DNA of 64,000 nucleotides, from the NCBI RefSeq assembly GCF_019925205.1, contig NC_083560.1:145968526-146032525 (forward strand). Direction: 5' to 3'. The notes below the pieces were generated by a model that searched no databases, had not been told where the DNA came from, and was given only the letters and a program-made list of their open reading frames with translations. The DNA is from Metopolophium dirhodum (Eukaryota > Arthropoda > Insecta > Hemiptera > Aphididae). Shown here piece after piece: positions 1 through 8,473 of the stretch. The translations under genes were made by a program, and so were the position numbers. Each line of letters opens with the position of its first letter. The stretch's first letter is position 1.

Positions 1-217
1 ACCTTATTAGATTGTATATAAGCAGTCGGCATGCATTGATTATAGACAGTGTTAAATCTCAACATCATTTACTAGACTTGATGCGTCGTCGCTTCACAAC
101 ATTACAAAACCGCTACAAGACTACATAACAAGTAATATATTTTGATCTGGTACAAGTTTTAAAAACTAGTATATTAAAAATCTTAACTCGTAAATTTTTA
201 TTAAAGGTAAAAATACA

Positions 218-506
218 ATGTCTTCATATACCAATGTTACTGACGAAAGCTCATCAAATGAAGATGTAAGTATTCCCATTTCATTGTGTTTGTGTGTGTG
301 TGTGTGTGTACATTTATTATAATAGATACAAAACATAATTTTATATTTATATTATTGATATTTTATTAAATAATAGCAGGAAAGTTCATATTCAGTAAAA
401 CCTGTTAAACCAAAAATCAGTAAAAGAAAAAATGTTGGCGAGTCAAAAACTGGTAGTAAAAAGACCAAGATCGGAAAGGTAATAATTAATATTATTTCTA
501 AAATAT

Positions 507-583
<77 letters not shown>

Positions 584-1115
584 GCGCGCACGCGCACACA
601 CACACACACACACACACGCGCACGCGCACACACACACACACACACACATTTTTAATATCAATTGAAATGTTACTTTATTTCATATATCAGCAATCGGAAT
701 CATACAAGGATATTTTTATGGATTTGATATCAAAAGGGAAAGTTGAAAATGATGTATTGAACACATTAACAATGAAGGAAGGAAATAATTCATACACTTT
801 TAAATGTCCTGTTGCACCACACTGTGAAGACTACTATGTTATTCAGCATTACAAAATTAGTACAATTCAAGATATTCCGTCAGATGAAAGGTTAGTAAAA
901 AACTATGGACTATAACATGTTTAAAATAAAAAATATAAAAAGTGAATTTTTATACTAGATGGAAACATGCGGAAGCTAGTATTAAAATTCATACATCTAC
1001 TAGAGATACAAAAGATTCGAACATTTCAAACAAAATCAATGACGTTGTTCGTGAAATATTGGACCGGTTTTCAGCAGATCCTAAGAAAAAAATTATTAAA
1101 AATACTAAAAAATAA
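218..1115 (+). CDS. Spliced gene for an unknown 167-residue basic protein
   Basis: I do not recognise the family. Four exons can be joined: 218-265 (ATG start, donor gtaag), 380-478 (acceptor agcag, donor gtaat), 691-890 (acceptor atcag, donor gttag) and 959-1115 (acceptor actag, stop TAA). The sum is 504 nt, exactly 168 codons, with all junctions in phase, which supports the model. The N-terminal 50 residues are Ser/Glu then Lys-rich, with KPKISKRK and KKTKIGK looking like nuclear-localisation signals. The middle has a short Cys pair (CPVAPHC), and the C-terminus is a charged, probably helical segment ending in a Lys tail. Intron 2 holds the CA microsatellite. An acceptor 3 nt upstream in exon 2 would add one Gln. 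The reading frame is clean, unlike most genes in the window, so it could be expressed. It might belong to a mobile element shared with the two minus-strand genes that follow; this is not shown. Confidence 0.6.
511..648. repeat. CA/GT microsatellite with CG interruptions
   Basis: About 138 bp of alternating CA units lie in intron 2 of the preceding gene, broken twice by short CGCG/CACGCG patches. A shorter GT run sits at about 286-308 in intron 1. Alternating purine-pyrimidine tracts like these can form Z-DNA and vary in length between individuals. Confidence 0.97.
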
Positions 1116-1531
1116 ATTAACAACAATTTAAATGTATATACTATATTATCAATATTGCAAATTATAAACATTTATAATTTAATGATTGTATAATAAAAAT
1201 AGTAACATTATAATAAAATAATTAATCTTGTTTCTATTTTTACAATAATATTGGTAATTTTTATTTAGTATTAATGTAATATTATTAATAGTATAAAGTT
1301 TAAAGAGTAAAAAAAAAAAATAATGTTAGAAAAGTATAATGTTATGATTATGTGCAATACTTACAGAAATAAATCATAGCACTAGAAACACAACGGTTGT
1401 CAATATAAAAATTAATAATAGTCATATAATATAATATTGTTATAATATAACAATAGTCAGCAGCTGTATGATCGCAACTCGTAAACAACCTGCTGCTGCA
1501 GCTGATGATAAAGCAGTCGTAGATTGCAACG
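1116..1531. other. AT-rich intergenic region, no gene seen
   Basis: This stretch lies between the convergent 167-residue gene (+) and the 206-residue gene (-). It is very AT-rich, with an A-run near 1308-1320 and several aataaa-like signals that could serve the upstream gene. I see no domain-bearing ORF. Confidence 0.6.
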
Positions 1532-2152
1532 TTATATTTTAATATCATTTAATATTATATCTGATAGTGAATTATTGTGGAATTGAAGTATTTCATACAT
1601 AAAACTAAAATCCTCGTTCTGTACAAAATAATTGCTAAAATCAAAATTTTGTATATACTGGTTTGTAAAATCATTTCGCTGACAAGATAATGGTAGAATA
1701 TTAATGCTTGATTTAATTAATGAATACACTGTATCAAAAGTTGACTTATATGAAACCAACTTTTTCTGCTTTTCAACAATATACGAATTTATACATTCTT
1801 GTAATTCTTTTATTCGATGGAGATCATTATATGATAACGTGATAAATTGGTTATTAACATACAATTTGATAGTAAGCTGATTTAAATTAACTGAATAATA
1901 CATGATATCTGTTATTTTTATACGTTTACAATTATTAGTATGTAGATTATTAGTTATTGAGCTATAAATTGAATCCGAAATTAGTGTATACCACTGTATT
2001 AAATCGACCATTATCATTTTTTTTGTGAAATTACATTGGAGTAATATAATAACATTAAACATATTTTTATCAACCAAAAATCCAACAGTTGCACTTTTCT
2101 TGCTAAGAGGTCGTATATCGATTACTGACTTTGAAACAACAATTGGAATCAT
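1532..2152 (-). CDS. Unknown 206-residue protein
   Basis: I do not recognise this protein. It is an uninterrupted 206-codon frame starting at ATG 2152-2150 and ending at 1532, rich in Ile, Asn, Ser and Tyr as expected from the base composition. It has no obvious signal peptide, membrane segment or Cys motif. A hydrophobic strand-like segment lies near residues 30-42 and a charged helical stretch near 110-135. A longer product with an upstream exon cannot be excluded. It lies between the unknown four-exon gene (convergent) and the BIR gene (same strand, 460 bp upstream). The absence of stop codons in such AT-rich DNA argues for real coding, but function is unknown. Confidence 0.5.
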   Translation of the reverse strand: MIPIVVSKSVIDIRPLSKKSATVGFLVDKNMFNVIILLQCNFTKKMIMVDLIQWYTLISDSIYSSITNNLHTNNCKRIKITDIMYYSVNLNQLTIKLYVNNQFITLSYNDLHRIKELQECINSYIVEKQKKLVSYKSTFDTVYSLIKSSINILPLSCQRNDFTNQYIQNFDFSNYFVQNEDFSFMYEILQFHNNSLSDIILNDIKI

Positions 2153-2408
2153 ATTGTACTGCTACGTGTTCTTTCTGATATAGTCGATTTTTTGATAATT
2201 TTTTTAAAAAAACGCATAAATGTAAAAAATATTTTAATTTTAAATAACGTGGAATAAAATAACGGATGATCCTTACAACACACATATTTGAAAACTGAGT
2301 ATATTACTTGAATCCTGTATTATTATATACAAAACTTATTTGGTTGAAATTGATATAAAAACTAAAGTGACCATGAAACCAAATCAAATAACGCGTAGAG
2401 AGGGGATA

Positions 2409-2503
2409 CTTACCTGGATCTTTGAACCTGTAACTTTATTGAATTTTAAACCTACTATATTTAATTATGACTTGACGCGTTATCCTACTCGGCTACAGGT
2501 CCA
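2409..2503 (-). other. tRNA-like sequence with pol III A and B boxes
   Basis: Read on the minus strand, the segment starts with an A-box match (TAGCCGAGTAGGATA) about 10 nt in and has a B-box-like GGTTCAAAGATCC about 60 nt later. It is bracketed by complementary ACCTG and CAGGT as a short acceptor stem. The middle is too long and AT-rich for a normal anticodon arm unless it has an intron, and the B box has one extra base. It could be a decayed or intron-bearing tRNA or a tRNA-derived SINE head. Confidence 0.3.
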
Positions 2504-2614
2504 CGACATATAAAATCAATTATTAACACATTTAAGTTGATTAATACAATATTTATTTTTTAAATGATTACAATTTATTGAAGTGTAATTAATTTCTTCA
2601 AGTAAAATAACATA

Positions 2615-3001
2615 CTATGAATAAGACTGATTACAATCACAAACATGTGTAGATTTTAAATATTCGTTTTTTACATTTTCTATAAATTCATAACCCTTAC
2701 AAAGTAAAACAAATATACATTTAGGATTCCATTTTGCGTGTTCAACAAACGGAATGTCATCTTTGGTCCATTTTTGTAAGACCAGTCCACAACAAAAACA
2801 TTCGACAATGTCAGCAGTTCCTGAATACTTAAATCCGGCCTCAGATAGCGAATATTTATTTTGATACAAAGTAGGTGGAAATGATTTATACGATTTTAAT
2901 CTCGATAAAAATGTAGTAAAATCTGAATGTACTGGATACGAATTATGTCTTATTAAATAAACCAACGAAGGAAAATCGTTAGAAAACTTCTGTAAATTCA
3001 T
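2615..3001 (-). CDS. BIR-domain (IAP-like) protein, 128 residues
   Basis: The protein is a single baculoviral IAP repeat. From about residue 33 it reads RLxSY..FP, then LSEAGFxYxGxxDxVxCFCC (residues 53-73), a W six residues on, and PFVEHAKWNPKC (about 83-94). These give the CX2C, H and C zinc ligands of the fold. BIR domains bind caspases or other IAP partners and restrain apoptosis. There is no RING finger and no second BIR, so by itself it resembles the short BIR proteins that occur in some insects, viruses and large DNA transposons. The frame is intact, with ATG at 3001. The upstream neighbour on the same strand is none within 0.4 kb; the 206-residue gene follows downstream. Whether it is a host gene or cargo of a mobile element cannot be decided here. 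Confidence 0.85.
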   Translation of the reverse strand: MNLQKFSNDFPSLVYLIRHNSYPVHSDFTTFLSRLKSYKSFPPTLYQNKYSLSEAGFKYSGTADIVECFCCGLVLQKWTKDDIPFVEHAKWNPKCIFVLLCKGYEFIENVKNEYLKSTHVCDCNQSYS

Positions 3002-3230
3002 GGTTTTTAATAAAACTAAAAATAATTGGTTGGAAAAAAAATCGAATGAATAAGATAATTTACTAAAAAAAAAAATAACACAACTTGATTGTACAACGGT
3101 TCGATAATAACTGGCTAAATGTTTTCAATAATATCTTGTCTGCCAAATAAAAAATCGTTTTGATTTTTTCCCAAGAAAATTATAGGGATATTGGTTACAC
3201 TGTAAGGCATACATTCCTGGTAAACGTTTT

Positions 3231-3482
3231 TCATCTCCCCGTAAAAATTAACTCAGACTCCCCAACCATACATATTAGAATTTTTAGGTATACGGTGATC
3301 AAATGTACTGCAAGGGGGACTTTCCTCCTTGAACATTTTTCATATCCCCGTAAAAATTAACTCAGACTCCCCAACCATACATATTAGAATTTTTAGGTAT
3401 ACGGTGATCAAATGTACTGCAAGCGGGACTTTCCCCCTTGAACTTTTTTCATCTCCCCGTAAAAATTAACTCAGACTCCCCA
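3231..3482. repeat. 109-bp tandem repeat, about 2.3 copies
   Basis: The phrase ccccgtaaaaattaactcag recurs with its last g of ccccg at 3241, 3350 and 3459, a constant 109-bp period. Copies differ at a few positions (for example ggggga versus gcggga). The array ends exactly where the leader of the gypsy element begins. Confidence 0.9.
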
Positions 3483-3547
3483 AATTACTACTACTTACTT
3501 TGAGACCCACCGACGAAACCACGTTCACGACAACAAAGGAAAGGACG

Positions 3548-3714
3548 ACAACAGAGCATTCAAACCAGGTCCATTCAAGGAGGACAGCAGAGCATTCAAA
3601 CCAGGTCCATTCAAGGAGGACAGCAGAGCATTCAAACCAGGTTCATTCAAGGAGGACAGCAGAGCATTCAACCCAGGTCCATTCAAGGAGGACAGCAGAG
3701 CATTCAATTCAAGG
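3548..3714 (+). repeat. 36-bp minisatellite in the gypsy leader
   Basis: Units starting agcattcaaaccagg begin at 3555, 3591, 3627, 3663 and 3699, a 36-bp period with only a few substitutions. Because 36 is a multiple of 3 the array is open in two frames: on + it would encode a 12-residue repeat (HSNQVHSRRTAE) and on - a Leu/Asn-rich repeat. Neither is likely a normal gypsy product, since it lies ahead of gag. Confidence 0.93.
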
Positions 3715-3806
3715 GCGATCCAGGAAGGACGTTTTCAAACAAAATCAATTTTTCGCGGGCAATTGGAAAGATGCAAAATTTGTAAGTTATCTGAATAAAA
3801 TATTGT

Positions 3807-5279
3807 ATGTCTGCATCGAATTCTAATTGGCAAATAGTTGCATATAACCCCGTTTCACTAAAAATTAAAATGGTTAACCCGGACCAGCTAAGTTTTGAGG
3901 GGGCACTCAAGTTAGTACCTTCATTCTCGGGAGGACCAGAATCGGATTTAGCTTTATTTTTGACTAAATGCGAATTCATTTTTAGGAATATTCCCGAGAC
4001 ATTAAAACCAATTATTTTAGAATCTATAATAGCACAATTAAAGGGTAATGCATTCGAGGCCGTTAGGTATAAAGAAATTACCACTTGGGACGAATTAAAA
4101 AGATTATTCAAAACTGTTTTCGGGTCAGCACATTCTGTGTCGTACTTACAAGTACAGCTGAGCCAAATGCGCCAAAATCCAAAAGAATCGGTTAAGGAGT
4201 TCTCTATTAGAATCGAAAAAACTACGCACGAATTAACACACGCGTTAACGGTAGATAAGGAACAAATTCAAGCTAATATAATAGCTCAAACGGTACAAGC
4301 GCACGCACTAAGCGTATTCATAGCGGGAGTCTCACAATCTATCGGAATAATATTAAAAGCGCGCAATAAAAAGGTATTTGAGGAAGCGGTTTTACACGCG
4401 ATGGAGGAGGAAAAAACAACTGAATATTACAACAATGCGATCGGAAATAGTAAATCTCAGAATAGTAAAAATAAATTCGATAAAAACAAGTTCAATGATA
4501 AGAGCACGATTAAATGCCATCGTTGCGAGCGATTAGGGCACTACGCAAACGAGTGTAGGACAAGCGAACATAAATTACCTACCTTTAGAAATCCGAACAG
4601 TGGTCAAAGTCCAAAAACGGAAATGAAGCGTGAATATTCTAGTAAATTTTGCAAATACTGTAAAAAACCAAACCACGACATTAGCGAATGTCGTAAATTA
4701 AAATATAACGAGAAAAAGAAACTCGAAGAGAAAAATAGTCAGGGAAACCAGAATAGGTCTATTGAAGAAATACAATCCGGAAGTAACATACGCATAATAA
4801 CGCCTATAACGCAGGAACACATAACCTATTTTTCCGATAAATTCGTTAAAGGTGAAATCAAATTTTTAATTGATAGCGGTTCTGAAATGAACATTATTAA
4901 AATCTCAAGTTTAAAAGGGCATATAATCGTAAACGAAAACGATAAGAAAAAGATTAAAGGTATTCATGCAAGTCCAGTAGAGACAGTAGGATCAGTAGTG
5001 ATTCCAATTTATATTAACAAACAACCTTTCATAGTAAAATTCGACATTGTACAAAATATTTTTCCAATACCCGAAGCAGGTATAATAGGCATATCATTTT
5101 TAAAATTGAATAAAGTCGTATTAGATTGGGATAAAGAAGTATTAATAATTCCAGAAAAAATAGGTAATAATGCATTAATTATTCCACCGAGGAGTAATTG
5201 TGTATTACAGATTAGAGCCGACGAAAAAATCGATCACGAAACAATAACGATAAAAAAAACGAAATTAATGAGGACGTAA
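3807..5279 (+). CDS. gag: Gag-protease polyprotein of the gypsy element
   Basis: The 490-codon frame encodes the capsid/nucleocapsid precursor followed by an aspartic protease. A retrotransposon Gag region spans about residues 45-200. Two CCHC zinc knuckles follow, CHRCERLGHYANEC near residue 236 and CKYCKKPNHDISEC near 281. The protease carries its active-site FLIDSGSEMN near residue 352 and the second conserved GIIGISFL near 430. Gag forms the particle and packages RNA through the knuckles; the protease cuts the polyprotein. The frame is intact. Its end overlaps an A8 tract at 5252-5259, after which pol continues in the -1 frame. The ATG at 3807 is the first in frame; a second at 3870 is possible. 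Confidence 0.9.
   Translation: MSASNSNWQIVAYNPVSLKIKMVNPDQLSFEGALKLVPSFSGGPESDLALFLTKCEFIFRNIPETLKPIILESIIAQLKGNAFEAVRYKEITTWDELKRLFKTVFGSAHSVSYLQVQLSQMRQNPKESVKEFSIRIEKTTHELTHALTVDKEQIQANIIAQTVQAHALSVFIAGVSQSIGIILKARNKKVFEEAVLHAMEEEKTTEYYNNAIGNSKSQNSKNKFDKNKFNDKSTIKCHRCERLGHYANECRTSEHKLPTFRNPNSGQSPKTEMKREYSSKFCKYCKKPNHDISECRKLKYNEKKKLEEKNSQGNQNRSIEEIQSGSNIRIITPITQEHITYFSDKFVKGEIKFLIDSGSEMNIIKISSLKGHIIVNENDKKKIKGIHASPVETVGSVVIPIYINKQPFIVKFDIVQNIFPIPEAGIIGISFLKLNKVVLDWDKEVLIIPEKIGNNALIIPPRSNCVLQIRADEKIDHETITIKKTKLMRT
5252..5259 (+). promoter_or_regulatory. Possible -1 ribosomal frameshift site between gag-pro and pol
   Basis: In the gag frame the codons here are ATA AAA AAA ACG, giving a slippery A AAA AAA heptamer in phase. 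A slip back by one base moves the ribosome into the frame that stays open through the pol N-terminus, 18 bases before the gag stop. A downstream pseudoknot was not evaluated. Confidence 0.55.
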
Positions 5280-8200
5280 TTATAGCTAATAGTATCAGTC
5301 CGGTCAAAGGTGATAAGATTATAAGTAATATCGTAAATATATCCGAACAACCGTTTGTAATTGAACAATTAACTACGAGTAATTTGAAATGGGAACCGTA
5401 CCATGATAACATTTTTCTTGCTAGCGAAAGCAGTAACTCATTTAATAGAATTAAAAAGATCAAAGAAACTATTAATACGGAACATCTTAATAATGAAGAA
5501 CGCGATAACATATTAGACCTGTGTAGTCGATTTTATGATTTATTTATTTTCGATGGTGACCTTCTAAGCGCCACTGATATAGTTACACATAAAATTAATA
5601 CACCTAGGTGTGTTAAACCGATTAACATACGTCCATATAGGCTACCGCACGCGTATCAGGACGAAATAGAAAAACAAGTGAAGGAAATGAAAGACGCAAG
5701 TATAATACGCGATTCGTTATCACCATTTAATTTTCCACTCGTAGTAGTAAAAAAGAAAAAATATGCGGACGGTAACCAAAAGTTACGAGTTTGTGTAGAT
5801 TTCCGGAAATTAAACGAAGTTACGGAAAATGAAGCATATGGCCTACCGAATATATTAGAGATACTCGAGTCCTTAGGTTCATCTAAATACTTCAGCACGT
5901 TAGATTTGGCGAGCGGTTATCACCAAATAATGATCGATAAGGGGGACACCCATAAAACAGCTTTTTCTACAAAATCTGGGCATTACGAATTTTTACAATT
6001 ACCCTTCGGACTTGTTCCGCGCCAGCAACATTTACACGAGCTATGAAATCAATTTTAATGGGTTTGGAAGAATTATGTACAGCGTATCTAGATGACATTG
6101 TAGTCCACGGGTCAAGTTTAGTAGATCATCAGAATAAGTTAGAACAGGTGTTTACGCGATTACGACTGCATAAGCTAAAATTACAACCTAGGAAATGCAT
6201 GTTTCTGCGTAAAGAGGTTTTGTACTTAGGGCACGTTATTAACGAAAACGGGGTAACTCCAGATCCTAACAAATTAACTTGTATTAAAGAATATCCGAGA
6301 CCACTAAACGAGAAAGACGTCAAGTCGTTCTTGGGTTTATTGAATTATTATCGACGCTTCGTTGATAACTTCGCCAAAATAGCAAAACCTCTAACTAGTT
6401 TATTAAAGAAAAACACACCGTTCGTGTGGACAGACATGTGCGAAGACGCATTCCAAGAATTAAAAAACGCGTTAATGAATCCACCTCTTCTTATCTATCC
6501 CAACTGGGAAAACGGAAATTTTAACCTCATGACCGATGCGAGCCAATATGCGATTGGAGCGGTCTTATCCCAAGGTGACGTACCAAAGGATCAACCCATA
6601 GCTTATGCAAGTAGAACACTGAATACCGCTGAAACGAACTATAGCGTAATACAAAAAGAATTGTTAGCAATAGTATGGGCTGTAAAATATTTTAGGCCTT
6701 ACTTGTACGGAAAAAAATTTAAAATAATAACTGATCACCGTCCATTAACGTATTTATTCAATATAAAAGACGTTTCGTCTCAGTTAATGCGATGGCGATT
6801 ACAACTAGAAGAATACGATTACGAAATTATCTATAGAGCAGGCTCACAACATTCGAACGCAGATTGTTTGTCACGTATACATGTTGTTACTAATGATGAA
6901 CCAATTAGCGATTTCGAAGAATTTAAAAGAGCAGAAGCTAAGCCTATTTTTAATTCTAAAATAACAGAGATAGAAGGTAGCATTAAACACGTAAAGCACG
7001 GTGAAAATGTAATTTTACCTATTTCGGATGATAAAATAATAACCCATCCGGCGATAAGAGAATTAATAAACAATAACAACTTACCAACACAGGTAAATTT
7101 CGATGTGAATAACAAATTCGTTATGACCAAACAAACCGACAAATTGATAGTATTCTACAATCTTAAAAGTAATCATTACACGGAAATTAACGCCGAAAGT
7201 TATTACAATGCGCTTAATGAAATAAAAATATATTGTATCGATAAACAAATTAATAAATTCTCGACAATCAGACTAGAAGGGTTAACAACGTTGACCTTTT
7301 ACGAACGCGTACGTACAATGTTCCGTTACGTATTCCGTAACACTAGTATTGAAGTAATAATTTATAAAGAACAATTTTTTACCGATAGCGAGAAAAATCA
7401 GATCATTAAAGAATATCACGATACATTAGTAGGGGGTCACCAAGGTACATCCCGAACCGTAAAGCGTTTAAAATTAAAATATCAATGGAAAAATTTGAAA
7501 CAAGACGTAGCAACATATATTAAACAATGTGCAATTTGTCAGAAAAACAAATCGGGTAAAAAAATAAAACAACCCATGTTAATTACTTCAACAGTGACCA
7601 CGACATTTCATAAAATTTGTTTAGCCATAGTAGGTCCCCTTCCACAAACTACTGCAGGTAACATTTATATTCTAACATTACAAGACGAGTTATCACGATA
7701 CGGTGTGGCCATAGCGTTAGCCTCAACGGACGCAGCCACGGTAGCGCAAGCTTTCGTAGAATGTTTTATATGCATTTACGGTATACCCTTAACAATTCTA
7801 ACGGATTGCGGAACAAATTTTCTATCTAATTTGTTTAAAGACGTTTGTAGACTATTAAAAATCGAAAAAACGAAAACAACGCCGTGGTGCCCACAGTCGA
7901 ATGGTTATCTTGAAAGATCTCATAAAACTCTAAAAACCTACCTGCGGAGTTTCGTAGACAAGGATAATAATTGGGACACACTAATCAGCTACGCAATGTT
8001 TTGTTACAACACTACAGTACACACTTCAACTAAGTATACACCTTACGAGTTGGTTTTCGGGAAAAAACCGATAATTCCATCGGCCTTTGTACAATCACCG
8101 AAACCATAATATAATTACGATGATTACGCGTTAGATTTAAAACGAATAATGCAAGAAACGCATCAAACTGCTAGAGATAACTTAATTGAAAAGAAAAATA

Positions 8201-8427
8201 CGAATAAACAGTACTATGATCAAAGTTCAAATCCACTCGAATTACATGTAGGAGATAAAGTGTTATTAAAAGAACATAATAAAAAGAATGCGCTATGTTT
8301 AAATTGGACAGGTCCATACGAAATAACTATGGTACATGACAACGAAAATATAACAATAAAGAAAGGGAGGAAGGACTATAGGATCCACGTAAATAATACA
8401 AAAAAATATTTCGAGACCGATTTATGA
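5260..8427 (+). pseudogene. pol: Gypsy pol: reverse transcriptase, RNase H, integrase (inactivated)
   Basis: Pol reads RT, RNase H and integrase across three open pieces: 5260-6046, 6043-8109 and 8110-8427. RT has LRVCVDFRKLN near 5785 and the catalytic YLDD at 6084-6095. RNase H begins near 6520 (LMTDAS) and includes TDHRPL near 6735. Integrase has the HHCC zinc finger at about 7420-7550, the second catalytic Asp (LTDCGTNF, near 7800) and the Glu (GYLERSH, near 7910). Three lesions are visible. A 1-nt loss near 6010-6016 shifts frame just after LPFGL. TAA at 8107-8109 interrupts the C-terminal part, and the tail (YNYDDYALDLKR and a chromodomain-free end) continues in the same frame. The first integrase Asp is Ala (GCC at 7624-7626) in the conserved xIVGPLP segment. 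It enters from gag by the -1 slip at 5252. Confidence 0.88.
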
Positions 8428-8473
8428 ACACTTTGGTGTCATAATATATGTGTATATTTTCTTTAGCTATAGG

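Noticed and set aside
352..645. Minus-strand ORF rich in Val-Cys-Val-Arg
   Set aside because: It is the translation of the CA/GT microsatellite, not a protein.
3525..3707. Repetitive minus-strand ORF (Leu/Asn/Ser repeats)
   Set aside because: It arises from the 36-bp minisatellite, which is open in more than one frame because 36 is divisible by three.
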